Shown: positions 16,787 through 25,258, numbered from the stretch's first letter. The stretch: 64,000 bases of DNA from Flavobacterium pectinovorum (GCF_900142715.1 NZ_FRBX01000005.1:186001-250000), one strand, 5' to 3'. Notes: generated by a model from the sequence alone, not told the origin. Program-made: numbers and translations.

Positions 16787-17497
16787 TTATCTAAAGAAAC
16801 TATCTAATAAAATCTGATATTTTCTGCCTACAGGAATGATCTCATTATTAGACATTGTTAAAGATTTGAAAGTGACAGAAGTAATTTTGGCAACATTTAC
16901 AATAAACGAACGATGCACCTGCACAAAGTTATTGCTGTCAATTTCTGAGGCAATGCTTGAAAGCGAACCGTAAACGATTAAGGGTAAATTGAGTTTGGCG
17001 CTGTAAAGTTTCATATAATTGCCAAGACTTTCGATGTAAATAATATCCGCTAAAGGTATGTTCATCATTTGTCCGCTTACACGAATAGAAAGTACTTTCT
17101 CGCAGGAGCTGTCTTCTTTTTTTATGCTGTTTCCAGAGGAATAAATTTTGGCTTTTTCGATTGCTTTAGAGAATTTGTCGAACGAAATAGGTTTTAGTAA
17201 ATAATCTATAGCATCGTTTTGGTAAGCCGACAGCGCAAAATCAGAATAAGCAGTTGTTACAATCGTTAAAGGTCTTTTTGGCTGTAATTCCATCAATTCA
17301 ACCCCCGAAATTACGGGCATATTAATATCCAGAAAAATAATATCGTAAGTGTTTTCGTTGAGTAATTTTATGGCTTCCATTCCATTAAAAGCGCTTCCGG
17401 AATGTTCCAGATCGTCAAATTTTGAGATATGAGATGCAAGTGCCTTGTGTGCCGGCGATTCATCATCTATGATAAGACAGCGGTAGGTAAGTGCCAT
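16787..17497 (-). CDS. LytTR-family response regulator
   Basis: A 236-residue protein. The N-terminal receiver domain (about 1-120) has acidic pocket residues Asp11-Asp12, the phospho-acceptor Asp57 in FLDINMP, and the conserved Lys in DYLLKPISF. A C-terminal LytTR DNA-binding domain (about 135-236) carries IIYIESLGNYMKLY and VQVHRSFIVNVAKI. LytTR domains bind tandem direct repeats about two helical turns apart. The start overlaps the end of the histidine-kinase gene by 31 bp, so the pair is translationally coupled. A likely target is the divergent DUF6268 gene, whose upstream region holds a 20-bp-period direct repeat. Confidence 0.93.
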   Translation of the reverse strand: MALTYRCLIIDDESPAHKALASHISKFDDLEHSGSAFNGMEAIKLLNENTYDIIFLDINMPVISGVELMELQPKRPLTIVTTAYSDFALSAYQNDAIDYLLKPISFDKFSKAIEKAKIYSSGNSIKKEDSSCEKVLSIRVSGQMMNIPLADIIYIESLGNYMKLYSAKLNLPLIVYGSLSSIASEIDSNNFVQVHRSFIVNVAKITSVTFKSLTMSNNEIIPVGRKYQILLDSFFR

Positions 17498-18468
17498 ATG
17501 TTTAATTTTACGATAAAGGTATTCTTTTCTTTTTTACAGTTCAATTCATGTTTTAAACCATAAACTTCAAGGCGTCTTTTCAGGTTTTCGATTCCAATTC
17601 CGGTGCCAGAAATTCGTGATCCGGATTCCAGATAACTGTTTTTTATAATAAATGATAAACTGTTGCATTTTACCCTTAAATCAATATTAATAAAAGGTTC
17701 AGCAGTTTCTGCCGAAAACTTAACGGCATTTTCTACCAAAGGCAAAAAGAATAAGGGCGGAATATCAATACTGTCAAAATTGCCTTCAAATTTTTGTGTT
17801 ATCGCCAGTCTTTCATTTCTAAACGTATAATATTCCATATACTTTTTAATAAAAGCAATTTCTTCATCCAACAAAACATAATCTTTTTTGGTAGCTTCAA
17901 TCTGATAACGAAGCATGTCTGAGAGATTCAAAATTCTGTCCGGAACTTTATCAGGTTCTGCCAGCGATTCTCCATATAGATTATTCATCGCATTGAGTAA
18001 AAAATGCGGATTAAGCTGTTGTTTTAAAAACAAAAGTTCAGATTTAAAATTCATGATGTCTTTATCCGTGTCCATGATTTTTTTAGTGATCGCAACATGA
18101 ATAAAATAAAAAAACATTCCGTTGAAAATAAGCGATAATATTTGAAGTGTTTTGAAATTTCCTAAACCCATAAGAGGGAAAAACCAATTCATAAAAAAGT
18201 AAAAACAGGTCCAGTAAATGGCGAAAAGCGTAAAGAATGTTTTAACCTTTTTTTTGAATAAGAAAGGTTTGATGATAAAAAGATTGAAAATGGTAATCCA
18301 TACAATACAAGGAAAATAACCAACAGTTATTTTACTGATCATATACGACCAGCTGTGGCCGTCAAGTCGTATTTCGTCATACACACACGCCAAAATCACC
18401 AAAAATATGAAAGTGTGTACGATGAGGTTTCGGAGAAAGAAGTTCTGGTAAATTTTAAGCATTGTCAT
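17467..18468 (-). CDS. LytS-like sensor histidine kinase
   Basis: A 333-residue membrane kinase. Four hydrophobic segments occupy about residues 13-30, 45-66, 78-100 and 108-127. Then comes the His_kinase (PF06580) dimerisation box KQQLNPHFLLNAMNNL with His155, the N box PLFFLPLVENAVKFS, and a GTGIGIENLKRRLEVYG ATP lid. There is no extracytoplasmic sensor domain, so the signal is probably sensed by the membrane part. It is co-transcribed with the LytTR regulator. A second Met at residue 3 is an alternative start. Confidence 0.93.
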   Translation of the reverse strand: MTMLKIYQNFFLRNLIVHTFIFLVILACVYDEIRLDGHSWSYMISKITVGYFPCIVWITIFNLFIIKPFLFKKKVKTFFTLFAIYWTCFYFFMNWFFPLMGLGNFKTLQILSLIFNGMFFYFIHVAITKKIMDTDKDIMNFKSELLFLKQQLNPHFLLNAMNNLYGESLAEPDKVPDRILNLSDMLRYQIEATKKDYVLLDEEIAFIKKYMEYYTFRNERLAITQKFEGNFDSIDIPPLFFLPLVENAVKFSAETAEPFINIDLRVKCNSLSFIIKNSYLESGSRISGTGIGIENLKRRLEVYGLKHELNCKKEKNTFIVKLNIWHLPTAVLS

Positions 18469-18528
18469 AACGGCAAAATTAGAGTAATATTATAGTTTAT
18501 ACCTACTTACGATAAAAAAATTATACAA

Positions 18529-18565
18529 ACGCCATTGGTATAAATGTTACGCCGTTTGTATAAAT
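18529..18565 (+). promoter_or_regulatory. Candidate LytTR operator: direct repeat, 20-bp period
   Basis: Two copies of a 17-bp word, ACGCCATTGGTATAAAT at 18529-18545 and ACGCCGTTTGTATAAAT at 18549-18565, differ at two positions and lie exactly 20 bp apart. An overlapping inverted repeat pairs 18522-18531 with 18553-18562. The site lies in the divergent spacer between the LytS kinase and the DUF6268 gene, about 60 bp before the inferred transcription start. Spacing and placement fit a LytTR activator site. Confidence 0.55.
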
Positions 18566-18592
18566 ATGCTATTATTAAAGAGGCTTGTCATT

Positions 18593-18600
18593 TACATTTG
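18593..18600 (+). promoter_or_regulatory. -7 element of the DUF6268 gene
   Basis: TACATTTG matches TAnnTTTG. No -33 TTG is present at the right distance, which is consistent with dependence on an activator bound at 18529-18565. Confidence 0.5.
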
Positions 18601-18647
18601 CTCAGGATTTCGATCTTCAAAAACAATCTTAATTAATACCACTTTAT

Positions 18648-19628
18648 ATGAAAAAAAGAATCATCTCTGTTCTATTCGTATGTACGTCATTGCACACTAT
18701 GGCTCAGGAAAAAAATCAGCCCATGCAAACGGTGGTAAAAGTGATTACAGATAAATTTCCGACAACGAGAATTTTAGATGTACAATACGAACAGTTGGGA
18801 CCAACAAATTATGATTCGGAATTGTTTGGAAATCGTTTTGAAAGAGGCAGAATCGAAAATCATAACCGATTAAAAGTAGCTTTCAATATGCCATTTTATG
18901 TATCAGAATCTAAAAGGCTTATTTTAACCGGATCGCTGCGTTACAAATATGAAACATACGGTTTTGGAGATATTTACAACTATACTTCAAACACAAACTA
19001 TACAAGAGAAAAAGAGGATTTTCATTTTATGGCGGCGGCAATGAGTGCGACTTATATGTCGACACTTTTTAAAAAACCGATTATTTATAATGCAACCGCC
19101 ACAGTTGATGGAAGTGAAGATGGTGTACAACGTGTAAAAGGATTTGTAACCGCAAGCCTGGTTTTGAAACGAACCGCAAACACCACAATTACGGCAGGTG
19201 TTTTAGCAATGATAGATCCTTCGGCAATTATTCCGATAACGCCGTTACTTACTTATAATCATAAGTTTACGGATTCAAAATGGGATATTGATTTTATTTT
19301 GCCGCAAAGATTACTGTTTAGAAGAGAATTGCTTGAAAACGGAAGAATTTCCTTAGGTACTGAATTAAACTCTGAAAGTTTTTACTTAAATTTGAATACC
19401 TCAAATTTGAAGGGGATTTATGAGTTGAATCAGTTGGAGTTAAAATCCGGTATTACATACGAATATTGTATTACACCAAAGGTAATCACTTTCGTAAAAG
19501 CCGGAGTTAATAACGTATTAAGTACGCGAATTACCGAAAAGGGTGAGCGCACAAACAAATACGTTTATGACCACAGCGAAGACACGCAGGGATATTTTAG
19601 ATTCGGAATATCATACAATCCTTTTTAA
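18648..19628 (+). CDS. DUF6268-type outer-membrane beta-barrel protein
   Basis: A 326-residue protein with a signal peptide ending HTMAQ (about residue 20). The mature protein is all beta, and its C-terminal strand ends in Phe (GYFRFGISYNPF), as outer-membrane barrels usually do. The opening TTRILDVQYEQLGPTNYDSE and the general plan match the DUF6268 family found in Bacteroidota. Function is unknown. It is divergent from the LytS/LytTR pair and preceded by a direct-repeat operator candidate, so it is probably the regulated output of that system. A 70-residue gene follows after 39 bp. Confidence 0.8.
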   Translation: MKKRIISVLFVCTSLHTMAQEKNQPMQTVVKVITDKFPTTRILDVQYEQLGPTNYDSELFGNRFERGRIENHNRLKVAFNMPFYVSESKRLILTGSLRYKYETYGFGDIYNYTSNTNYTREKEDFHFMAAAMSATYMSTLFKKPIIYNATATVDGSEDGVQRVKGFVTASLVLKRTANTTITAGVLAMIDPSAIIPITPLLTYNHKFTDSKWDIDFILPQRLLFRRELLENGRISLGTELNSESFYLNLNTSNLKGIYELNQLELKSGITYEYCITPKVITFVKAGVNNVLSTRITEKGERTNKYVYDHSEDTQGYFRFGISYNPF

Positions 19629-19667
19629 TCGAAATTCATGATTTATTATAATTTAAAATAAATAATT

Positions 19668-19880
19668 ATGACAGTTGAGGTTTTTAAAACAAATGTTCAG
19701 AAAGAGGCAGATAAAAATTATGTTATTGCCGTGATCCAAAGTCAGTTTCCAAATTATAAAATCAATTTTGATTTAGAAGACTGCGATAAGATATTAAGGG
19801 TTGAAGGCGTTGAACTTGAACCTAAAAACATTATAGACTACGTAAATTGTCTTGGATATGTTTGTGTAGCTTTAGAATAA
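19668..19880 (+). CDS. Small hypothetical protein, ferredoxin-like fold pattern
   Basis: A 70-residue protein with the secondary-structure order expected of heavy-metal-associated-like ferredoxin folds: helix AVIQSQFPNY, strands INFDLEDCDKILRVEGV, helix PKNIIDYVNCLG, strand YVCVALE. It lacks the CxxC metal motif, so it is not a standard copper chaperone. It is placed 39 bp after the DUF6268 gene and probably shares its LytTR-regulated transcript. A weak stem-loop follows at 19905-19927. Confidence 0.65.
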   Translation: MTVEVFKTNVQKEADKNYVIAVIQSQFPNYKINFDLEDCDKILRVEGVELEPKNIIDYVNCLGYVCVALE

Positions 19881-19904
19881 AAAAAATAGATTTGACTAGA
19901 AAAA

Positions 19905-19927
19905 GGGTAAAAACACCCGTTTTTTTC
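19905..19927 (+). terminator. Weak terminator
   Basis: GGGT and ACCC pair around a 6-nt loop, followed by G and eight T. The stem is short, so the call is tentative. Confidence 0.4.
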
Positions 19928-20136
19928 TATTAGATTATCAATAATTTTGGCGAAATAATTTCTTCATAAAAACTTTATATTTATCCATCATGATAAGTTT
20001 CATTCTTTCGCTTTTGGTTTTTTTATTGGATCAGCTTTACTAAAAAGCCTGATTATTTAATGGATTATTTTCCGGATCTTTTTCATTAGAAAGCTTTCTT
20101 AACATTGTGCGCATTATTTTTTTAAATTTGCGATCT

Positions 20137-21669
20137 ATGAAAAAAGCCTTCTCTCTCTTCGACTTTTCGCAAAAAGTCAATTACAAAAACGAAATTTTAG
20201 CTGGTTTAACTGTCGCAATGACTATGATTCCCGAATCATTATCGTTTGCAATTTTGGCCGGATTTCCTCCTTTGGTTGGTTTGTACGCTGCTTTTATTGC
20301 AGGTTTGGTCACAGCAATTTTTGGTGGAAGACCCGGAATGATTTCTGGTGGAGCGGGAGCAACCGTGATTGTTTTGATTGCTTTGATGAAATCACACGGC
20401 ATAGAATATGTTTTTGCAGCTGTAGCACTTGGAGGTGTCGTGCAAATTTGCATCGGACTTTTTAAACTCGGAAAATTTATCAGATTGGTCCCGCAGCCAG
20501 TAATGTTTGGTTTCGTAAACGGTCTCGCAGTTGTCATTTTCATGTCGCAATTAGAACAGTTTAAAACCATTGTAAACGGACAAGTTTCGTGGTTGCAGGG
20601 AACTCCGCTTTATATTATGCTCGGTTTGGTTGCCTTGACAATTGGTATTGTGCTGCTTTTTCCTAAAATCACAAAAGCAGTTCCGGCTTCTTTAGTTGCT
20701 ATTATGGTGGTTTTTGCCATTGTATTGATTTTTAATATCGAAACCAAAACGGTAGAGGATATTGCTTCTGTTCAGGGCGGTTTTCCTCCATTTCATATTC
20801 CGAATATTCCAATTTCTTTTGATACTTTAAAAGTGATATTTCCGTATTCAATAATTGTTGCTGCTGTTGGTTTAACCGAAGGCTTGCTTACGCTGAATCT
20901 AGTTGATGAAATTACCGGAACGCGCGGAAACAGTAACAGAGAATGTATCGCTCAGGGCGGATCAAATATTTTGAACGGTTTCTTTTTCGGAATGGGTGGA
21001 TGCCCTATGATTGCACAAACTTTAGTGAATCTCGGCGCTGGTTCAAGAGCCCGACTTTCGGGAATAATTGCGGCTTTGACTATTTTAATTATCATACTTT
21101 TTGGCGCGCCCGTAATTGGAAAATTGCCAATGGCAGCTTTGGTTGGCGTAATGATGATGGTGGCGATTACAACCTTTGAATGGGCAAGTTTCAAGGTGAT
21201 TAATAAAATGCCTAAACACGATATTTTTGTTGGAATTCTGGTTGCTGTAATTACTATTTTATTGCACAATCTGGCTTTGGCAGTTTTAATTGGAGTTATT
21301 ATTTCGGCTTTGGTCTTTGCTTGGGAAAGTGCCAAAAGAATTCGTGCGAGACATTATATTGATGAAGAAGGAGTGAAACATTATGAAATTTACGGACCAT
21401 TATTTTTTGGATCGATAACTGCTTTTATGGAAAAGTTTGATATACAAAATGATCCTTCACACGTTATTATAGATTTTAAAGAAAGCCGAATCGCTGATAT
21501 GTCGGCAATTGAAGCAGTAAATAATCTGACCAAAAAATACAGCCAGTTAAACAAAGTAATCGAACTGAAACATTTAAGCGAAGATTGTAGAATACTACTT
21601 AAAAACGCCGACGCCGTAATTAATGTAAATGTTATTGAAGATCCTAAATATAAAGTGGTTTCGAGATAA
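20137..21669 (+). CDS. SulP-family anion transporter with STAS domain
   Basis: About 510 residues from the ATG at 20137. An upstream GTG at 20107 would add ten residues of no family value. About ten to twelve membrane segments begin with ILAGLTVAMTMIPESLSFAILAG, the SulP signature region, and include GFVNGLAVVIFMSQ and GLTEGLLTLNLVDE. A C-terminal STAS domain follows from about residue 415 (GPLFFGSITAFMEKF, HVIIDFKESRIADMSAIEAV). SulP proteins carry sulfate, bicarbonate or other anions; the substrate cannot be told. It is a single gene, followed by the palindromic repeat island at 21676-21864. Confidence 0.92.
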   Translation: MKKAFSLFDFSQKVNYKNEILAGLTVAMTMIPESLSFAILAGFPPLVGLYAAFIAGLVTAIFGGRPGMISGGAGATVIVLIALMKSHGIEYVFAAVALGGVVQICIGLFKLGKFIRLVPQPVMFGFVNGLAVVIFMSQLEQFKTIVNGQVSWLQGTPLYIMLGLVALTIGIVLLFPKITKAVPASLVAIMVVFAIVLIFNIETKTVEDIASVQGGFPPFHIPNIPISFDTLKVIFPYSIIVAAVGLTEGLLTLNLVDEITGTRGNSNRECIAQGGSNILNGFFFGMGGCPMIAQTLVNLGAGSRARLSGIIAALTILIIILFGAPVIGKLPMAALVGVMMMVAITTFEWASFKVINKMPKHDIFVGILVAVITILLHNLALAVLIGVIISALVFAWESAKRIRARHYIDEEGVKHYEIYGPLFFGSITAFMEKFDIQNDPSHVIIDFKESRIADMSAIEAVNNLTKKYSQLNKVIELKHLSEDCRILLKNADAVINVNVIEDPKYKVVSR

Positions 21670-21675
21670 TGCGGC

Positions 21676-21864
21676 AATGTGCCAATTTGATAATTAGATA
21701 ATTCTTAGATTGTGTATGATTTATTATCTAATTTTTGAATTCACTATTGGTAACGAACAAACCCGACAGGTTTTTAAAAACCTGTCGGGTTTGTTCGTTA
21801 TAAGCATTAGATAATTAATTTAAACATCTGCAGAAAAATTATCTAATTATCAAATTGGCACATT
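21676..21864. repeat. Nested palindrome: 28-bp outer arms around a perfect 50-bp palindrome
   Basis: The outer arms at 21676-21703 and 21837-21864 are exact reverse complements (AATGTGCCAATTTGATAATT is the first part). Inside, 21751-21800 is a perfect 50-bp palindrome with the arm TAACGAACAAACCCGACAGG continuing in T and A runs. The whole 189 bp fills the spacer between the SulP gene and the AraC gene. A relative of the outer arm, AATGTGTCAATTAGAAAATT, occurs at 23755-23819. It appears to be two interspersed palindromic elements, one inserted in the other. Confidence 0.85.
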
Positions 21865-21879
21865 TTCTAATTTAAATAA

Positions 21880-21898
21880 TTTGATTTTCGTAACTTTG
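21880..21898 (+). promoter_or_regulatory. Promoter / autoregulatory site of the AraC gene
   Basis: TTTGATTTTCGTAACTT (21880-21896) is repeated exactly at 22807-22823, in front of the SDR gene. Its end overlaps the -7 element TAACTTTG (21891-21898). The start codon at 21903 follows only 5 bp later, so the transcript is probably leaderless or nearly so, and a regulator bound here would block it. Confidence 0.55.
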
Positions 21899-21902
21899 TA
21901 AA

Positions 21903-22811
21903 ATGAAGCTAACAGAAACCTTAGAAGATTTTTACACCATCAAAGTAAATGGAATGCCCGAAAATCTTAGAAAAGAGATCGGACATTTTAATGTTTTTAA
22001 ATTAGATGACTTTGTTGGTAATACTTGTAAACCATTTCCTTACACCCGAAAAGACTTTTATAAAATAAGCTTGATCATTGGAAAAAACAAAATACATTAT
22101 GCTGATAAGATTTCTGTAATAGAAGATCAGGCCTTGTTTTTTGCAAACCCACAAATTCCGTATAATTGGGAACAGGTTGACGAAAATCAAACTGGTTTTT
22201 TCTGCATTTTTACAGAAGCTTTTTTCAATCAGTTTGGGAATTTAAAAGAATATCCTTTATTCCAACCCGGCGGAAATCCAATTGTTCCTATTTCAATGGA
22301 ATTGGCGGAATCTTTGAAAACGGTTTATTTAAAAATGTTTGACGAAATCAATTCTGATTATACTTTTAAATATGATGTTCTTCGAAATCTGGTTTTTGAA
22401 ATTATTCATCTGGCTTTAAAAACACAAACTGTAACTACTTCATTATACAGTAAATCGAATGCAACGATTCGGGTTTCTTCTTTATTTTTAGAATTATTAG
22501 AAAGACAGTTTCCTATTGAATCCATATCCCAGCAAATTAATTTCCGTTCACCTTCAGAATTTGCCAGCCAGTTAAATGTGCATGTGAATCATTTGAATAA
22601 AGCGTTGAAAGAAACGACTGGAAAAACGACTTCTCAAATCATTTCTGAAAGAATTGTTCAGGAAGCAATGATTTTATTGAAACAAACTAATTGGAATATT
22701 AATGAAATTGCCTGGTGTTTAGGCTTCGAAGAATTGTCTCATTTTATCAATTTCTTTAAGAAAAATGTTCAGCTTTCACCAAAAACATATCGCGTAACCG
22801 AAATTGTTTGA
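21903..22811 (+). CDS. AraC-family transcriptional regulator
   Basis: A 302-residue protein. The N-terminal cupin-like effector domain covers about 1-170 (DFYTIKVNGMPENLRKE, FFANPQIPYNWEQV, GFFCIFTEAFFNQF). A C-terminal AraC double helix-turn-helix spans about 200-300, with HVNHLNKALKETTGKTTSQ and IAWCLGFEELSHFINFFKKN followed by SPKTYR. It is paired with an SDR oxidoreductase gene 89 bp downstream, a common AraC/SDR arrangement in Flavobacteria. Identical 17-bp words before both genes point to autoregulation plus control of the SDR gene. Confidence 0.93.
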   Translation: MKLTETLEDFYTIKVNGMPENLRKEIGHFNVFKLDDFVGNTCKPFPYTRKDFYKISLIIGKNKIHYADKISVIEDQALFFANPQIPYNWEQVDENQTGFFCIFTEAFFNQFGNLKEYPLFQPGGNPIVPISMELAESLKTVYLKMFDEINSDYTFKYDVLRNLVFEIIHLALKTQTVTTSLYSKSNATIRVSSLFLELLERQFPIESISQQINFRSPSEFASQLNVHVNHLNKALKETTGKTTSQIISERIVQEAMILLKQTNWNINEIAWCLGFEELSHFINFFKKNVQLSPKTYRVTEIV

Positions 22812-22844
22812 TTTTCGTAACTTATCGTTTGATTGCTTTAAGTT
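22807..22844 (+). promoter_or_regulatory. Candidate AraC-type tandem operator before the SDR gene
   Basis: The 17-bp word TTTGATTTTCGTAACTT (22807-22823), identical to the site before the regulator gene, is followed 21 bp downstream by the related TTTGATTGCTTTAAGTT (22828-22844). Two half sites two helical turns apart are typical of AraC-family binding. The site lies just upstream of the -7 element at 22864-22871. Confidence 0.55.
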
Positions 22845-22863
22845 TTTAAAAGCACTTCGCTGA

Positions 22864-22871
22864 TATCTTTG
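22864..22871 (+). promoter_or_regulatory. -7 element of the SDR gene
   Basis: TATCTTTG matches TAnnTTTG. No -33 TTG is correctly spaced, in keeping with activation from the tandem site upstream. Confidence 0.5.
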
Positions 22872-22900
22872 TGTCATAATTAAATGTAAAAATTGAAATC

Positions 22901-23740
22901 ATGGAAAATAACAAAGTTTGGTTTATCACAGGTGCCTCAAAAGGACTTGGATTAGAATTAGCAAAAAAATTATTGGCTGAAGGAAAAAAAGTAGCCGCAA
23001 CATCAAGAAGTGAACAAGCCCTAATTAAAGAATTAGGAGACCCGTCTGCCAATTTTCTGCCTTTAGAAATGGATTTGACAAATGAGCAAAGCGTTAAAAA
23101 TGCGATTGAAGTAACCGTAAGTCATTTTAAAACAATTGATGTTTTGGTTAACAATGCAGGTTATGGTTTATTAGGATCATTAGAGGAACTAACCGATGCA
23201 GAATCGAGAAAAAACTACGAAGTAAATGTTTTCGGCTTATTGAATGTCATTAGAAATACAATGCCGTATATGCGCGCCAATAAATCGGGTCATATTTTTA
23301 ATATCGCTTCGATTGGAGGTTACAACGGAGGTTTTCCGGGTTGGGGAATTTACTGTTCTACAAAATTTGCAGTTGCGGGTTTAACAGAATCTTTAGCGGC
23401 AGAAGTAAAAGAATTTGGAGTAAATGTAACATTGGTTTATCCGGGTTATTTTAGAACCGATTTCTTAAAAGATAGTTCTTTATTATTGCCTCAGAGTCCA
23501 ATTTCGGACTATAAAGCGGTGAGGGAATCTGAAAATGCACATAAAGGAAGCATCAATGAAAATCAACCGGGAGATCCTGAAAAATTTGCAAATGCCTTAA
23601 TTAAAATGAGCGAGGAAAAAAATCCCGCATTGCATTTATTTGTGGGGCAAGATGCCTACGATATGGCAAATGTAAAAATTGCCGAAGTTCAAAAAGAATT
23701 GGAGAAATGGAAAGCCGTTTCTGTTTCGACAGGTTTTTAA
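22901..23740 (+). CDS. Short-chain dehydrogenase/reductase (classical SDR)
   Basis: A 279-residue Rossmann-fold enzyme. The nucleotide-binding TGASKGLG motif is at about residues 10-17, NNAGYG at about 85-90, and the catalytic pair lies in IYCSTKFAVAGLTE (Tyr and Lys, YxxxK with one residue variation: Y-C-S-T-K) after the Ser region NIASIGGYNGG. The sequence suggests NADP use (TSRS after strand 2). It is of the size and style of the oxidoreductases usually found next to AraC regulators. The substrate is unknown. Confidence 0.93.
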   Translation: MENNKVWFITGASKGLGLELAKKLLAEGKKVAATSRSEQALIKELGDPSANFLPLEMDLTNEQSVKNAIEVTVSHFKTIDVLVNNAGYGLLGSLEELTDAESRKNYEVNVFGLLNVIRNTMPYMRANKSGHIFNIASIGGYNGGFPGWGIYCSTKFAVAGLTESLAAEVKEFGVNVTLVYPGYFRTDFLKDSSLLLPQSPISDYKAVRESENAHKGSINENQPGDPEKFANALIKMSEEKNPALHLFVGQDAYDMANVKIAEVQKELEKWKAVSVSTGF

Positions 23741-23754
23741 TTAGCTAATTAGAA

Positions 23755-23819
23755 AATGTGTCAATTAGAAAATTTTATAGATTACGCTAATCATTATCTA
23801 ATTTTCTAATTGACACATT
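23755..23819. repeat. Inverted repeat with 20-bp arms (AATGTGYCAATT family)
   Basis: The arms at 23755-23774 and 23800-23819 are exact reverse complements. They are related in sequence to the outer arms at 21676-21703/21837-21864. It lies between the convergent SDR and phosphodiesterase genes. Confidence 0.8.
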
Positions 23820-23826
23820 AACTAAT

Positions 23827-25029
23827 TTAATCAACAAGCATATTTTTTACTTCACTGAATTTTCCATCAACTTTATCAATTTGCAAACCTAAAATGTGAG
23901 CAATTAAAGGATAAACAGAAACATTTTGAAAGGTTTTGACTTCTTTATTTACTTTAAAAGCCGGACCTTTTGCATAAAAAATAGCGTGCATATCTTTTTC
24001 GTTATTGTCGTAACCGTGCGTTCCGCCTTTTATATGCGTACTTTCTTTACTGACTAAGCTATATCCTTTTTTAGCTTCGATAACAAAGTCATGCACACGC
24101 GGATTGGTTCCATAATGCAATCGTTTTGGAACTTCGCTTGATTTCCAGAATTTAATATAGGGTACTTTTTTTAAAGCTTTGGCAATAGAATCCTGAAATC
24201 CGGGTTTTGATTCCAAACTCATAATAGGATTAATTACATCTTTATAACCCAGCCATTCTGGTTTTAAATAATCTAAAATAGCTACTTTTTTATCATTGCT
24301 GATGTCCGTCATTCCGTGATCTGAAACGATGATTAAATTGATTTGTTTTCCGATGGATAATTGATCAAGTCTTGAAGATAATTGCCCCATAACCGAATCC
24401 ATTTTGTGAACCATTTTTTCATTCTCCGAAGAAAGCGGGCCAAAATTATGTCCCGTATGATCGGGTTCGTCAAAGTATAAAGTTACAAGATGAGGTCGTT
24501 GTTTTTCAGGAAGTTCTAACCATTTTATAACGGTGTCGATTCTGGTTTCATACGGAATTTTGCTGTCGTAATTTTTATAATAACTTGGTCTTCGTTTATC
24601 CAAATCAGAACCCGGCCAGAAAAAAGAAGCCGTTTTTACACCTTGTTGTTCAGCGACATTCCAAATAGGATTTCCTCCATAAAATCTCGAATCATTTTTT
24701 GCATTTGATGATAATGAAAACGATTGGTTTAGAGTAGCATCATAAAAGACATTGTTAATAATTCCGTGATGATCCGGATAAAGTCCAGTCACGATCGAAT
24801 AATGATTTGGAAAAGTTTTGCTTGGATAAGAAGGTTTCATAGATTTTGCATGAACGCCTTCTTTTGCGATTTTATTCATGTTTTGAAGATGAAAATGTTT
24901 AGCATAATCCCAGCGAAATCCATCCATAGAAACTAAAACAACATAAGTTTCTTTGTTGATTTGTGAATGTAAAAGCGTTGTAAAAAGTAAGAGTGTAAAA
25001 GATAATAGGTGAGTAGTGAATTTTCTCAT
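23827..25029 (-). CDS. Ectonucleotide pyrophosphatase/phosphodiesterase family protein
   Basis: A 400-residue exported enzyme with a signal peptide ending LLHSQ (about residue 23). Alkaline-phosphatase-superfamily metal-site residues are visible: Asp36 in VSMDGFRWDY, the Thr72 nucleophile in PSKTFPNHYS, DEPDHTGH, SDHGMTD and GGTHGYDN. The length and motifs match bacterial NPP proteins, which hydrolyse nucleotide or phospholipid phosphodiesters in the periplasm. It stands alone on the minus strand, with the AATGTG-family palindrome at its 3' side and a CACGAATT-family repeat upstream. Confidence 0.92.
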   Translation of the reverse strand: MRKFTTHLLSFTLLLFTTLLHSQINKETYVVLVSMDGFRWDYAKHFHLQNMNKIAKEGVHAKSMKPSYPSKTFPNHYSIVTGLYPDHHGIINNVFYDATLNQSFSLSSNAKNDSRFYGGNPIWNVAEQQGVKTASFFWPGSDLDKRRPSYYKNYDSKIPYETRIDTVIKWLELPEKQRPHLVTLYFDEPDHTGHNFGPLSSENEKMVHKMDSVMGQLSSRLDQLSIGKQINLIIVSDHGMTDISNDKKVAILDYLKPEWLGYKDVINPIMSLESKPGFQDSIAKALKKVPYIKFWKSSEVPKRLHYGTNPRVHDFVIEAKKGYSLVSKESTHIKGGTHGYDNNEKDMHAIFYAKGPAFKVNKEVKTFQNVSVYPLIAHILGLQIDKVDGKFSEVKNMLVD

Positions 25030-25109
25030 TTTGCAATTTTAATAGACTGTAAAGATACTGATAACCGATTTTTAAAAGAAAAAGAGAATGTTAAACTAAG
25101 TGAAAGTTT

Positions 25110-25192
25110 GCCACGAATTACAGGAATTTCCGCTAAATTTTTATGCGGAATTATAAGAAAATTAATTCGTGAAAATTCGTGTAATTTGTGGC
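25110..25192. repeat. Palindromic word repeat (CACGAATT family)
   Basis: GCCACGAATTA (25110-25120) and TAATTTGTGGC (25182-25192) pair at 10 of 11 positions. An inner CCGC/GCGG hairpin and further AATTCGTG words lie between. It is the same family as the repeats that flank the GxxExxY gene at 31820-31850 and 32281-32309. Confidence 0.7.
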
Positions 25193-25230
25193 GAAAAAAA
25201 ATCTTTTTAATCGTGCAATCTGTGGCAAAA

Positions 25231-25258
25231 AAAACGCCAGACATAAATCTGGCGTTTT
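25231..25258. terminator. Bidirectional terminator of groEL
   Basis: A perfect 11-bp stem (25231-25241 with 25248-25258), 6-nt loop, and eight T on the minus strand, 24 bp after the groEL stop codon. Confidence 0.85.

Noticed and set aside
19990..20043. 17-residue hydrophobic open frame before the SulP gene
   Set aside because: No recognisable promoter or ribosome-binding site and too short to separate from random AT-rich sequence.
20181..21677. Long antisense frames across the SulP gene
   Set aside because: They mirror the codon pattern of the real gene and lack start signals; shadow frames.
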